This document shows positions 51,393-60,262 of a DNA stretch of 64,000 bases, piece by piece. Each line of letters opens with the position of its first letter. Position 1 is the stretch's first letter. The notes beneath the pieces are model-generated. The model saw nothing but the letters and a program-made list of their open reading frames with translations, did no database searches and was not told where the DNA came from. This stretch comes from Tabrizicola soli (GTDB lineage Bacteria; Pseudomonadota; Alphaproteobacteria; Rhodobacterales; Rhodobacteraceae), in assembly GCF_015999335.1 (NCBI RefSeq), contig NZ_JAEACP010000002.1, positions 186,001 through 250,000 on the forward strand, read 5' to 3'. The translations under genes were made by a program, and so were the position numbers.

Positions 51393-52442
51393 ATGACCCC
51401 TTCCCGTCCCCTTGGTCTGATCGCCGCCTTTGCCGCGCTGGCCGTGCTTTACGCCCTGCCGGCCATCGCCCCCCGCGCGCTGGTGCAGGACCTGTTCGGC
51501 GTCCTGACGCTGCTGGTCCTGGCGTTGAACTGGAACACGCTGGCCGGTTTCGCGGGCCTCGTCTCGGTCGGCCAGCAGGCCTTTGTCGGGATCGGCGCCT
51601 ATGCCATGTTCGCCGCCATCATCCTGATGGACCTTAACCCGCTGGTCGGCGTGCTGATCGGAGGCCTTGCCGCCGCCGCCTTTGCCCTGCCGATGGCCTT
51701 TTTCGCCTTCCGCCTGAACGGCGCCTATTTCGCCATCGGCACCTGGGTCGTGGCCGACATCGCCCGGCTGGGGATCAGCCAGTGGAAGGCGCTGGGGGGC
51801 GGCACCGGCACCTCGCTGCCGAAGGGGACGGCCAAGGACATGGCCTTCGTCGACCGGATCAAGGCGGCGCTGGATGTGTCGAGCGCGGCGGCCGCCGATG
51901 CGCTGACCTACTGGCTGATGCTGACGCTGGCCGTGGCGATGCTGGTGGCGGGTCATGTCTTCCTGCGCAGCCGCATGGGGCTGGGGCTGCAGGCGATCCG
52001 CGACAACGAGACTGCGGCACGGTCGGTCGGCGTCGATCCGGTCAGGCTGAAGGCGCTGGTCTTCCTGCTGACCGCCTTCGGCACCGGGCTCTGCGGCGCG
52101 CTGGCCTTCATCCAGATCACCCGGGTCACGCCGGATGCCGCCTTCTCGGTCATCGACTGGACCGCCTTCGTGATCTTCATCACCGTGATCGGCGGCATCG
52201 GCACCCTACCGGGTCCCATCGTCGGGGCCGTCATCTTCTATGCCCTGCAGCGCCTGCTGGCCGATTATGGCACGATCTACCTCATCGTGCTGGGCTGCCT
52301 CGGCATCGCGGTGATGCTGTTCGCCCGCCGCGGCCTTTGGGGCGTGTTCACCGGCCGCACCGGCATCGACCTGCTGCCGCTGACCCACCGCCCACCGAAA
52401 TCCGCGGCCCCGCAGCCGCAAGCTTCCCGCCGCACCGCCTGA
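51393..52442 (+). CDS. ABC transporter permease, LivM type
   Basis: 349 residues, about 9 membrane helices. NWNTLAGFAGLVSVGQQAFVGIGAY in part is the LivM signature; GLGLQAIRDNETAARSVGVD is the ATPase-docking loop; the end GIGTLPGPIVGAVIFYAL is also typical. It follows LivH by 9 bases. A polar tail of about 30 residues follows the last helix. Confidence 0.93.
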   Translation: MTPSRPLGLIAAFAALAVLYALPAIAPRALVQDLFGVLTLLVLALNWNTLAGFAGLVSVGQQAFVGIGAYAMFAAIILMDLNPLVGVLIGGLAAAAFALPMAFFAFRLNGAYFAIGTWVVADIARLGISQWKALGGGTGTSLPKGTAKDMAFVDRIKAALDVSSAAAADALTYWLMLTLAVAMLVAGHVFLRSRMGLGLQAIRDNETAARSVGVDPVRLKALVFLLTAFGTGLCGALAFIQITRVTPDAAFSVIDWTAFVIFITVIGGIGTLPGPIVGAVIFYALQRLLADYGTIYLIVLGCLGIAVMLFARRGLWGVFTGRTGIDLLPLTHRPPKSAAPQPQASRRTA

Positions 52443-52465
52443 CGCGGCCATCGAGGACCTGAACC

Positions 52466-53305
52466 ATGTCGCAATACTTTTCCGAAGAACGCTCGGTCGA
52501 GACGGTCAACGCCCGGATGGGAGCGGGTGTCGACCCGCGCCTGGCCGAGGTCATGGCCTGCCTGGTCAAGCACCTGCACGCCTTCGCCAAGGAGATCCAA
52601 CTGACCCAGGCGGAATGGGACAGGGGCATCGACTTCCTGACCGGGACCGGCCAGATCTGCTCGGCCGAGCGGCAGGAGTTCATCCTGCTGTCGGACGTGC
52701 TGGGCTTTTCCATGCTGGTCGATGCGATCAACAACCGCCGGCCCGAGGGCGCGACCGAGAACACCGTCTTCGGCCCCTTCCATGTCGAGGACGCCCCGGT
52801 CCGCGCAATGGGCGACACCATCTGCCTTGACGGCAAGGGCGAGCCCTACCTGTTCGAGGGCCGGGTGCTGGACCTTGACGGCAAGCCGATCGAGGGGGCC
52901 TGCGTCGATGTCTGGTCCGACAATGCCGAGGGCTTCTATGACGTGCAGCAGCCGGGCATCCAGCCGAAATGGAACAACCGGGGTCGCTTCTACACTGGAG
53001 CGGACGGGGCCTATGCCTTCCGGGGGATCAAGCCGACCTCCTATCCGATCCCGGACGACGGGCCGGTGGGCAAGATGCTGGCGCATCTCCGCCGCCACCC
53101 CTACCGCCCGGCGCACATGCATTTCCTCGTGACCGCTCCGGGCTTCCAGCGGCTGGTGACGCATACCTTCGTCGGCGGCGACAGCTACCTGGACAGCGAC
53201 GCGGTCTTCGACGTGAAGGATAGCCTGGTCGCCCCCTTCGAGAGGCTGGAGGGCAAGGACACCGCCTGGCGCTCGCCCTTCGATTTCATCCTGACCGCGG
53301 TGTAG
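52466..53305 (+). CDS. Hydroxyquinol 1,2-dioxygenase (intradiol)
   Basis: 279 residues, intradiol ring-cleavage dioxygenase. N-terminal helical dimer domain (1-100), then the catalytic barrel with ENTVFGPF (98-105). Non-haem Fe(III) ligands are Y158, Y193, H217 and H219 (YRPAHMHF), all present. The substrate class is inferred from similarity to hydroxyquinol rather than catechol enzymes and from the truncated resorcinol-hydroxylase-like gene upstream; it would cleave 1,2,4-benzenetriol to maleylacetate. Maleylacetate reductase is not in the window. Confidence 0.88.
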   Translation: MSQYFSEERSVETVNARMGAGVDPRLAEVMACLVKHLHAFAKEIQLTQAEWDRGIDFLTGTGQICSAERQEFILLSDVLGFSMLVDAINNRRPEGATENTVFGPFHVEDAPVRAMGDTICLDGKGEPYLFEGRVLDLDGKPIEGACVDVWSDNAEGFYDVQQPGIQPKWNNRGRFYTGADGAYAFRGIKPTSYPIPDDGPVGKMLAHLRRHPYRPAHMHFLVTAPGFQRLVTHTFVGGDSYLDSDAVFDVKDSLVAPFERLEGKDTAWRSPFDFILTAV

Positions 53306-53314
53306 GGGCGCAAG

Positions 53315-53647
53315 ATGCCGAACGTGAAGATCTACGTCGACGACGGCCTGTATCCGGTGCTGCGCGCGCCGCTGCTCAAGGCGCTGGGGCCGATCCGCGA
53401 CATGCTGGCGGCAGAGCTGGCGGTCGAGCTTCCCGCCTTCCAGTTCGCGGTGATGCCGGTTGCGGCGATGCCCGACCTGCCGCGCGTCAATGTCGAGATG
53501 GCGATCCTGCCCCGCCCCGAGCGGACCCGCGAGCTGATCCTGGCGGTTTGCGGCAAGCTGCGGGCGATGGTCGAGGCGGCCACCGGAACCCATGTCGCGG
53601 TCCGGTCCAGCGCGCTTGATCCCGAAAGCTACATCGCCCTGAAATAG
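53315..53647 (+). CDS. Tautomerase-superfamily-like protein
   Basis: 110 residues. Begins MPNVKIYVDDGLYP, giving an N-terminal proline after Met removal, the catalytic base of 4-oxalocrotonate tautomerase/MIF enzymes. The pattern of a beta strand, helix (RAPLLKALGPIRDML) and second repeat (VNVEMAILPRPERT, then a helix) fits a two-repeat tautomerase fold. Ten bases after the dioxygenase, so co-expressed; it could isomerise a ring-cleavage product. No closer identity is claimed. Confidence 0.65.
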   Translation: MPNVKIYVDDGLYPVLRAPLLKALGPIRDMLAAELAVELPAFQFAVMPVAAMPDLPRVNVEMAILPRPERTRELILAVCGKLRAMVEAATGTHVAVRSSALDPESYIALK

Positions 53648-53679
53648 CGCAGACCGCACCCCGCGCTTGCCGGGAAGGA

Positions 53680-53945
53680 CGGTAACACCCATTGCTACGC
53701 CAGCGACCTGGCGCATTTCCACAAGCAGTTCCGATCCGTTCCGCTGCCTGGTCTACATGCCCTGCGGCACGCGATTTTCCAGGAGGCACTGGTCGCGGCA
53801 TATCACCACCCAATCCTGAAAGGCTTCGCAGAACGCGGTCGCAAGGCAGGTAACCACACAAGGGCATCATCACCACTGTCGCCAGGAAGTGGTCACCGCC
53901 GCAAACGCGTTGTGCAAAACCGTCAGAAACGGGCGCCCCCAACGA
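53680..53945 (+). pseudogene. IS110-family transposase C-terminal remnant
   Basis: Translating different frames in turn gives EALVAAYHHPILKGFAERG, then GIITTVARK, then VTAANALCKT. Together these follow the C-terminal end of IS110-type transposases (ALVA..NP.LK.FAERL..AGK..K.III..VARKLVT.ANALCK). At least two frameshifts and the loss of the N-terminal part make it non-functional. No terminal repeats are seen, as expected for IS110. Confidence 0.65.
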
Positions 53946-54007
53946 CCTGACAGATACAGCTGCTCACCTTGCGGCGGACAAAGCCGATGCCGAGGTGGAA
54001 CCGCCCA

Positions 54008-54976
54008 TCAGATTTCAGGGGTGGCGGAATGGCCGGCGCATGGCCCGAAGCGGGAAGCGGCGGTTCGGTGCGGCATGTCCCGGCTCGCCGCCAGCGCGGC
54101 GGCGAAGGTGCGCCAGACCGAGGTCGAGATGCCGGCGGGCCGGTTCTCCTCCAGAATCGCCATGATCGCCGCCGTGCCTTCGCGGATGCTGCCGTCGGGG
54201 CGCACCGCGATCACGCTGTCGTGGTGGCGCAGCAACCGCAGCAGGGCATCGAGCACGTCGATCCGGCCCGCCAGCACCTCCATATCCATCTGGTGGTAGA
54301 CGCAGACATTCACCGCCGGGCCCCGCCCGAACACCCGGCGCAGCGCGGGGTTGGAGGCGGCGCACCATTCCTCTTCATAGTCGATCTCGGCATCGGGATT
54401 GACGACCCACCGCATCACTGCCGAGCAGTCCGCAATGATCAGGCCATAGGGCGCCTCGCCGATCGCGTCCCGGCGCTGCATCGCCTCGCGCTCCAGAGCG
54501 GCGACGATGCGCGCGCCATCCAGGGTCATGTCCGGGTAGGGCTCGGCGCTGAACGGCCAGTTCCAGGCATGGAATCCCTCGGCGGCGGCAGCCTTCACCG
54601 CCGGATCCTCGATGCAAAGCCAATCCGCCACCCGTTCCCCGAAGATCCGCGGCGCCAGCGCGCCGAGTTCGTCGCGCCGTCGGTCGAGCCGGTAGAGCAG
54701 GACGTGATCGCAGCAGTGATGCCCCGCAGTTGCCTCGGCCCGCGCGGCGGGAATCCAGTCCAGTCCCAGCACTTCGCACAGCCGCTCGGCCACGGTGGCC
54801 GAGATCTGCGGCGGCCGCCCGGTGGCCGGGTTCCGGGCGACCTCGATCGAGGAAAGATAGCTCGGCGAGATCCCGACCCGGCCGGCCAGCTCGCGCAGGG
54901 GCAGGCGGTGCGCCTTCCGTCTTTCGCGCACCGCCTGTCCGAATTCGGTCAGTCTCTTGTCGTCGGTCTCGGCCAT
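54008..54976 (-). CDS. XRE-family regulator with unidentified C-terminal domain
   Basis: 322 residues. HTH at about 9-70 (FGQAVRERRKAHRLPLREL, GISPSYLSSIEVAR). The 240-residue C-terminal part includes HCCDHVLLYRLDRR, FHAWNWPFSAEPYPDMTLDGA and DYEEEWCAASNPALRRVFG; I do not recognise the fold, though the pattern suggests a PAS/MmyB-like ligand domain. Its start lies inside the 3' end of the broken permease gene (28-base overlap), so it was probably co-translated with it. Likely regulates the permease/GcvT-type region. Confidence 0.8.
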   Translation of the reverse strand: MAETDDKRLTEFGQAVRERRKAHRLPLRELAGRVGISPSYLSSIEVARNPATGRPPQISATVAERLCEVLGLDWIPAARAEATAGHHCCDHVLLYRLDRRRDELGALAPRIFGERVADWLCIEDPAVKAAAAEGFHAWNWPFSAEPYPDMTLDGARIVAALEREAMQRRDAIGEAPYGLIIADCSAVMRWVVNPDAEIDYEEEWCAASNPALRRVFGRGPAVNVCVYHQMDMEVLAGRIDVLDALLRLLRHHDSVIAVRPDGSIREGTAAIMAILEENRPAGISTSVWRTFAAALAASRDMPHRTAASRFGPCAGHSATPEI

Positions 54977-55679
54977 CGTCCCTCGTCTGTGTCGCCCGGC
55001 CCTTCTGCGCCCTGCCAGCGCCCCACGCTGAGCCGCGTCCCGATCAGACAGGCCACCGCGCCGACCAGGGCCGCCGGTATCGTTGCGCCAGTATACTGGA
55101 ACAATGCGGCGTTCGGTAGAAAGGTCAGCGGATCGAGCACCGCTATACAGGTCAGCGATCCGGCCAGCAAGGCGGTGATCCCCGCCGGGCTGCAGCCCTT
55201 GGCATACCAGTAGCGCGAGCGCGCGTCGTAGCGGCAGAGCGAGGGCGGATGCAGGCTGTCGATCCGCCGCAAGAGGAAGAAATCGGTGATCTGTATAGCG
55301 ATCATCGGCGCCAGCGTCCCCCCGATGATGGCCGGGAAGATCCCGACATTGTCGTGGAACGGCCCCGGGAACAGCAGCAGCACCGTCAGCGCGCCCGGCA
55401 GCGGCGGATTCCATCCCAGCCGCCGCGTCCGCGGCGAGAGCTGGCCGAAGCCCAGAGAGCCCATCGAGGGGACGATCGACGTGCTGACCCCGTCGACCAT
55501 GCGGAACATCGCCCCCATACAGGCCCACCAGCTGAGGGTCGAGACGATCAGCAGTTCGAATCCCATCATGTGGTTCAGCGGGCTGGTCTCGGCATGGGCC
55601 AGCGCCTCGATGATGTCCTCCTCGGCGCTCCGGTCTGCGCCGGTGCCGCTTCGCGCGCCATGTCGTGCTGATAGGCCAT
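54949..55679 (-). pseudogene. NCS1-type nucleobase/cation permease, frameshifted and short
   Basis: The N-terminus starts at ATG 55679 (AYQHDMAREAAPAQTGA). Near 55622 the frame must shift by one base to continue into EEDIIEALAHAETSPLNHMMGFELLIV. The rest has about six membrane helices and NCS1 C-terminal landmarks: LSPRTRRLGW, GIFPAIIGGTLAPMIAIQITDFFLLRRID, YWYAKGCSPAGI. Only about 240 residues in all against about 450-500 in the family, so an N-terminal half seems to be missing too. Assignment to NCS1 is moderate. Confidence 0.6.
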
Positions 55680-55885
55680 GGCAATCCCTCTCTCCTCCTG
55701 TCCTGCGGCCGTCCTCTTGCCGCGACGCGTTCCCACAGGCAAAGCGTCAGGCGGGAGAAGATTCCTGTAAAGAGAAATAATCATATAGTCATAAAGGAAT
55801 CAATGGACATGAGTCGCGCGGCCCGCCTAGACTTCCCCTCAGCCCCCGGGTGGGCGGCAACCACAAAAACAGGGAAGGAAACAGA

Positions 55886-57085
55886 ATGGCTGGACCGACA
55901 AGAACCGTCGTGGCGGATTTCGAGGAACCGGGCTGGGACTACGGCATCATGCGCTCGCCCTACCACGCGTTCCACCGGGCGAACGGCGCGAAGTTCTGCG
56001 TCTACAACGGCAGGCTGATGCCGGTCTCGCAGAGGATCGACCGGCTGGACGGCTATCGCGTCCTGCGCCAGGCCGCGGGCCTGTTCGACACCGGCGAGCG
56101 CCCGATCGCGATCGAGGGGCCGGATGCGCTGGCGCTGTGCAACAAGGTCTTTGCGCGCGACATCTCGAAGGTGAAGCCGGGCCGCGCAACCTATGGGCTG
56201 CTGCTCTACCCCGATGGCGGGATTCTCTGCGATGGCGTGCTGATGCGGCTGGCCGAGGATCGGTTCTGGTATGTCCAGGCGGACGGGCCGGTCTATTCCT
56301 GGCTGGTCGCCCATGCCCAGGGGCTGAACGTCAGGATCGGCGATCCGCGCTCCTGGGTGGCCCAGGTCCAAGGGCCGCGCGCGCTCGACGTGCTGGCCGC
56401 CGCCTGCGATGCCCCGCTGACCGAACCCTTCGGCTATTTCGGCGTGACCACCGCCACGATGGGCGGGCAGAAGGTCATCCTCTCGCGCACCGGCTGGACC
56501 GCCGAGGTGGGCTGGGAATTCTACACCCTGCCCGACGCGCCGGGCTATGACGGCGAGGCGCTCTGGCACCACATCCTCAAGGCCGGCGAGCCCTTCGGCA
56601 TGAAGGTCTGCGCGCTCGACAGCATGGACATCCGCCGCATCGAGGCCGGGATCCTGAACAATGTCTCGGACATGGACGAGACGATGAATCCCTTCGAGGC
56701 CGGGCTTGGCGCGTTCATCAAACTGGACGGCCCGGACTTCATCGGAAAATCGGCGCTGGTGAGCGCGCCGCGCGGCGTGCGGGTCCACGGGCTGCGCTGC
56801 ACCACCGGCGAGCCGCTGATCGGCGGCGAGCTGCGCGCGGGCGGGCGCCGCATCGGCATGGTCTCGGCCGCGGCCTGGAGCCCGCTTTACGACGCGGGCG
56901 TCGCCATCATCCGTCTCGACCGTGCCGGGGATGTCGAGGCGCGCGAGGTTTCGGTCCAGTGCCGCGACCTGTCCTTCCAGCAGGCGACCATCGTGCCGAT
57001 GCCGATGTATGATACCGACAAGCGCATCCCGCGCGGCCAGGATACGGAAATTCCGCAATTCGGTTTGGCCGGGCAGCTGGCCTGA
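55886..57085 (+). CDS. Aminomethyltransferase (GcvT) family protein
   Basis: 399 residues. GcvT-fold tetrahydrofolate-dependent enzyme: PISRIDRL-like opening (LMPVSQRIDRLDGY), FDTGERPIAIEGPDALALCNKV, GLLLYPDGGILCDGVLMRLAED, RTGWTAEVGWEFY (folate-site YTGExGYE equivalent) and MNPFEAGLGAFIKLDGPDFIGKSAL. This set is common to GcvT, dimethylglycine/sarcosine demethylases and DMSP demethylase. No partner P/H proteins are nearby, so a stand-alone demethylase is likely. AAGGA 8 bases before ATG. Divergent from the broken permease. Confidence 0.85.
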   Translation: MAGPTRTVVADFEEPGWDYGIMRSPYHAFHRANGAKFCVYNGRLMPVSQRIDRLDGYRVLRQAAGLFDTGERPIAIEGPDALALCNKVFARDISKVKPGRATYGLLLYPDGGILCDGVLMRLAEDRFWYVQADGPVYSWLVAHAQGLNVRIGDPRSWVAQVQGPRALDVLAAACDAPLTEPFGYFGVTTATMGGQKVILSRTGWTAEVGWEFYTLPDAPGYDGEALWHHILKAGEPFGMKVCALDSMDIRRIEAGILNNVSDMDETMNPFEAGLGAFIKLDGPDFIGKSALVSAPRGVRVHGLRCTTGEPLIGGELRAGGRRIGMVSAAAWSPLYDAGVAIIRLDRAGDVEAREVSVQCRDLSFQQATIVPMPMYDTDKRIPRGQDTEIPQFGLAGQLA

Positions 57086-57090
57086 TCGAC

Positions 57091-57113
57091 GGGGGCGCCT
57101 CTCCTGCGCCCCC
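57091..57113 (+). terminator. Hairpin after the GcvT-type gene
   Basis: GGGGGCGC (57091-57098) and GCGCCCCC (57106-57113) are exact 8-base arms with a 7-base loop, starting 6 bases after the stop. No T-run follows, so termination efficiency is uncertain. Confidence 0.5.
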
Positions 57114-57415
57114 TCTTCCCTCTATCCGGCTGCGTCCCGCCGCCCTTCGCTTCGGTGCATCGGAAAATAGCATCTGCCAGGTCTCTTTCGGCAGGTAGGG
57201 GAACGATCGTCTTGCCATGCACCTGCAGCATCCGCCTCCGAGCCTTGCATGTGAATCTTCGCAACCCGATCCTTGCAGAACCTTCGAAGCGATCAGAGTG
57301 CAGGCTCGACGGCCTCTACTGCTTGGTCTCCTTCCAGATTGGCAACCCTCACGGCGACAGATCGACATTCACCCCAGCGGCGCAAAATTTCTTCGAGATA
57401 TTTCAGGGATTTAAG
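57114..57415. other. Gene-free lower-GC segment next to tRNA-Phe
   Basis: About 300 bases with visibly lower GC than the flanking genes and no convincing coding region; open frames on both strands lack ribosome sites and family resemblance. It lies directly 3' of the tRNA-Phe gene and at the end of a stretch of damaged genes, so it may be debris of an integrated element. Confidence 0.4.
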
Positions 57416-57491
57416 TGGTGCCCAGAGCCGGAATCGAACCAGCGACACGCGGATTTTCAATCCGCTGCTCTACCAACTGAGCTATCTGGGC
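57416..57491 (-). tRNA. tRNA-Phe (GAA)
   Basis: 76 bases including an encoded CCA. Acceptor GCCCAGA pairs with TCTGGGC; D arm GCTC/GAGC; anticodon stem GCGGA/TCCGC with loop TTGAAAA, anticodon GAA; T arm GCTGG-TTCGATT-CCGGC. All stems pair perfectly. Confidence 0.97.
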
Positions 57492-57550
57492 ACGCTTTGG
57501 TGGGCGGGTGATACCCAAGGTGCGGGGGGCTGTCCAGAGGGAAAACGCCG

Positions 57551-57727
57551 CTAATGCGCCTTTGGTGGGGCGGGGGTGTCACCGGGATCCTCGGGCTCGT
57601 CCTCGGAGGCGGCGGGGATGCGGTAGCCTTCGGCCAGCCAGCGGCCGAGGTCCACGTCGGCGCAGCGGCGCGAGCAGAAAGGGCGGTAGGCGGGGCTGGC
57701 GGGCTTGCCGCAGATCGGGCAGCTCAT
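57551..57727 (-). CDS. yacG: DNA gyrase inhibitor YacG
   Basis: 58 residues with a four-cysteine zinc site, CPICGK (C3, C6) and [15 protein letters not shown] (C18, C22), followed by GYRIP and an acidic tail. This is the YacG signature (C-x2-C-x(11-15)-C-x3-C-x2-DL..W). YacG binds GyrB and inhibits gyrase. ATGA overlap with the RNase E/G gene upstream. Confidence 0.93.
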   Translation of the reverse strand: MSCPICGKPASPAYRPFCSRRCADVDLGRWLAEGYRIPAASEDEPEDPGDTPAPPKAH

Positions 57728-58773
57728 GACCGGGACCGGGGCAGCACCTCGGCCAGCGGCAGGCGGTCGCGCTTGCGGGTCAGCTCGTGCAGGCCGAGCG
57801 TGGTCCAGCCGGCAAGGTTCACCTCGCTGTCGCCCTTGAAGGCGGCCTTCAGCACCTGGTCCAGGATGCTGCGATCGCGTTTCGGCATCGGGGCGAAATC
57901 CACCACCACCTGACCGCCAAGGCCGCGCAGGCGCAACTGGCGCGGCAGGTCGCGGGCGGCGGCTATATTGGCCTTTAGGCTCGCGGCGGGCGAGGTGTCG
58001 GGGCCGGTGTTCACATCCACTGCAACCAGCGCGCGGGTCGGCTCGATTAGCATGGAGGCCCCTCCCTCCAGCGCGACGCGGGGGCTGCGCAGCGCCTCCA
58101 GCGCCTCGGTCACGCCATGGCGGTCGAAGCTGCCGGGCGCGGTGTCGGCCTCGTCCACGGCGGGGTCCAGCCAGTCGCGGAAGGCGAGGTCATGCGCGCC
58201 CGGCCCGTCCACCAGAAGCTCGGGCCCGCCGGTCAGGTCGGCCAGCACCGCCTCGGCCAGGCCGCGCATCGCGGCGATGTCCTCGGCGATGGCCTCCTCT
58301 CCGGCCGTCTCGCAGCCCGAGCGCAGGATCAGGCCCAGCCGGTCGGAGGCCCCGGCCATCCCGGCCTCGGCCAGCGCGGAAAGGTCGGCGCGCAGTTCCT
58401 CGTCGCGGATCCGGCGCGAGATGTTCAGGCCGGGGGCGTCCGGCGTCACGATGGCGAAGCGCGACTTGAACAGAAGCCGCGTGGTCACCGGCAGCGCCTT
58501 GCCCGGTTCCGCCGGGCCGGTGACCTGCACCAGCAGCCGCTGGCCCGGCGCTACGCCCGAGATCTGGCGCAGGAAGCCCGAGCCTTGCGGCAGCTTGACG
58601 AAGATGCCGCCCTGCCCCTTCACCGGCCGGTCGGCGACCGCGCGGAAGATCGCCCCGGGAAGGACCACATCGCCCACCGGATCGACCACCAGTTCCTCAA
58701 GCCGGCCGTCGACCATCAGCGCGGCGGCTTCCTGACCGTCGATCTCGTCCAGGACCAGCACGCGACCCTTCAT
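57724..58773 (-). CDS. rng: Ribonuclease E/G family protein
   Basis: 349 residues, shorter than E. coli RNase G (489). Contains [36 protein letters not shown] (catalytic DVNxG, with the family's D303-type Asp in AVDVN) and a second Asp in [14 protein letters not shown]. The S1 domain and the zinc-link are reduced or missing, as in the short alphaproteobacterial variant encoded between maf and yacG. It would cleave single-stranded RNA in rRNA or mRNA. Overlaps maf and yacG by 4 bases. Confidence 0.88.
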   Translation of the reverse strand: MKGRVLVLDEIDGQEAAALMVDGRLEELVVDPVGDVVLPGAIFRAVADRPVKGQGGIFVKLPQGSGFLRQISGVAPGQRLLVQVTGPAEPGKALPVTTRLLFKSRFAIVTPDAPGLNISRRIRDEELRADLSALAEAGMAGASDRLGLILRSGCETAGEEAIAEDIAAMRGLAEAVLADLTGGPELLVDGPGAHDLAFRDWLDPAVDEADTAPGSFDRHGVTEALEALRSPRVALEGGASMLIEPTRALVAVDVNTGPDTSPAASLKANIAAARDLPRQLRLRGLGGQVVVDFAPMPKRDRSILDQVLKAAFKGDSEVNLAGWTTLGLHELTRKRDRLPLAEVLPRSRS

Positions 58774-59345
58774 TCCTGCCTCCAGACCGGATAGCCCACG
58801 GCGGCCAGAAGCGCCGCCGTCTCGGCCACCGGCAGCCCCATGATTGCGGTGAAACTGCCCGAGATCCACGGGATGAAGGCCCCGGCGAGACCCTGGATCC
58901 CGTAGCCCCCGGCCTTGCCCTGCCAGTCGCCGCTGGCGAGATAGGCGTTCAGCTCGGCGTCGGAAAGCCGCTTCATCTTGACCGCGCTCAGGCTTTCGCG
59001 GGTCAGCACCCGCTCGCCCCGGCGGACGGCGATGGCGGTGATCACCTGGTGCCGCCGGCCGCCGAGCAGGGTCAGGAACTCGGCCGCCTGGCCCGCGTCC
59101 CCGGGCTTGCCCAGGATGCGGCGGCCCATGGCCACGGTCGTGTCGGCACAAAGAACCACATCCTCGGGCCCGGCCGGGACGGCCAGTGCCTTTTCCCGCG
59201 CCAGTCGCATGGCATAGGGGCGGGGAAGCTCTCCCTTGCGGGGGTCTTCGTCGATGTCGGGGGGGAGGATCAGGTCGGGCACGATCCCCAGTTGCGCCAG
59301 CAATTCCTTGCGGCGCGGGCTGCCCGATCCCAGGATCAGGCGCAA
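58770..59345 (-). CDS. maf: Maf-type nucleoside triphosphate pyrophosphatase
   Basis: 191 residues. Begins with TTG at 59345, one base after the infA stop: [15 protein letters not shown], the Maf signature SxSPRR. Further blocks: [16 protein letters not shown] (ADT), [25 protein letters not shown]. Hydrolyses dTTP/UTP or modified nucleotides to monophosphates. Coupled to rng by an ATGA overlap. The unusual start is supported by the absence of any ATG before the signature. Confidence 0.93.
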   Translation of the reverse strand: MRLILGSGSPRRKELLAQLGIVPDLILPPDIDEDPRKGELPRPYAMRLAREKALAVPAGPEDVVLCADTTVAMGRRILGKPGDAGQAAEFLTLLGGRRHQVITAIAVRRGERVLTRESLSAVKMKRLSDAELNAYLASGDWQGKAGGYGIQGLAGAFIPWISGSFTAIMGLPVAETAALLAAVGYPVWRQE

Positions 59346-59346
59346 T

Positions 59347-59565
59347 TTACTTGAAGCGATAGTTGATGCGGCCCTTCGACAGGTCGTAGGGGGTCATCTC
59401 GACCTGAACCTTGTCGCCGGCCAGGACCCGGATGCGGTTCTTGCGCATCTTGCCTGCCATGGTCGCGATCAGTTCATGGCCGTTCTCGAGCTCGACCTTG
59501 AATGTCGCGTTGGGCAGGAGTTCCTTCACGACACCGGGGAATTCGAGAATGTCTTCCTTGGCCAT
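59347..59565 (-). CDS. infA: Translation initiation factor IF-1
   Basis: 72 residues, full-length S1-like OB fold: [63 protein letters not shown]. Binds the ribosomal A site during initiation. First gene of the infA-maf-rng-yacG run. Confidence 0.98.
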   Translation of the reverse strand: MAKEDILEFPGVVKELLPNATFKVELENGHELIATMAGKMRKNRIRVLAGDKVQVEMTPYDLSKGRINYRFK

Positions 59566-59665
59566 GGTCTCTCCAATATGGCAGGGCCCGCGGGGGACCG
59601 CAGGCTTCTGCTGGCGATATGCCCCCGATGGGGTTCGATTTCAAGGGGATTCTGGCCGCCGGGCG

Positions 59666-60262
59666 TTACAGGGCCCGCATCCAGAACTGCAGCGGCTTCT
59701 CGCTTTCCTCGCTGTCGCCGAGGTCCTTCCAGCTGAACCGGGCCACCACGCCCGGCAGCGGCTCGTATCCCCTGCCCCGCCAGAAGGCGTCGTTCGTCCG
59801 CGCGGCGGCGGGGCGGGCGGGATGGTCCTCGGGGCGGATCACCGAGCAGAAGGCGACATGGCTGCGGCCAAGGGCGCGGGCATGGGCCTCGCGCAGGTCG
59901 ATGAAACGGTGACCGAGGCCGAGGCCCCGGTAAGGCCGCAGGAGCACCGATTCCGCGCCGTAGAGGATCCGTTCCGGCGCGATGCCGAGGGCGCGGAAGG
60001 GCGCGGAAAACTCGGGCGCGTGATCCTCCATCGGCGTCGAGGTCGAGGCGCCGATCAGGCGGCCGTCGTGGAAGGCCCCGACCAGAAGCGCGCCGGGATT
60101 GTCGCGGTAGCTGTCGAGATACTGCCGCTCGTACTCCAGCGTGCCGTCGTAGAGATAGGGCCAGTCGCGGAAGACGGTGATGCGCAGCCGGGCCACCTCG
60201 TCCAGCGCGGCCTCCAGCTCGGCCCCGCGAAGGGCGCGGACGTCGATCTCGTCGATGTTCAC
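59666..60262 (-). CDS. GNAT family N-acetyltransferase
   Basis: 198 residues starting at GTG 60262, which overlaps the preceding stop (GTGA). The acetyl-CoA loop is LLRPYRGLGLGHRFIDLRE (RxxGxG). The N-terminal LRITVFRDWPYLYDG stretch is characteristic of a GNAT subgroup paired with ketosteroid isomerase-like proteins, as here. Substrate unknown. Confidence 0.88.
   Translation of the reverse strand: MNIDEIDVRALRGAELEAALDEVARLRITVFRDWPYLYDGTLEYERQYLDSYRDNPGALLVGAFHDGRLIGASTSTPMEDHAPEFSAPFRALGIAPERILYGAESVLLRPYRGLGLGHRFIDLREAHARALGRSHVAFCSVIRPEDHPARPAAARTNDAFWRGRGYEPLPGVVARFSWKDLGDSEESEKPLQFWMRAL

Noticed and set aside
55803-55885. Short frame starting at ATG 55803 before the GcvT-type gene
   Set aside because: It continues out of frame into the GcvT-family gene and has no recognisable product; the ATG at 55886 with AAGGA is the real start.
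57114-57415. Short open frames on both strands next to tRNA-Phe
   Set aside because: No ribosome site, signal, membrane segment or family pattern; reported only as a gene-free stretch.
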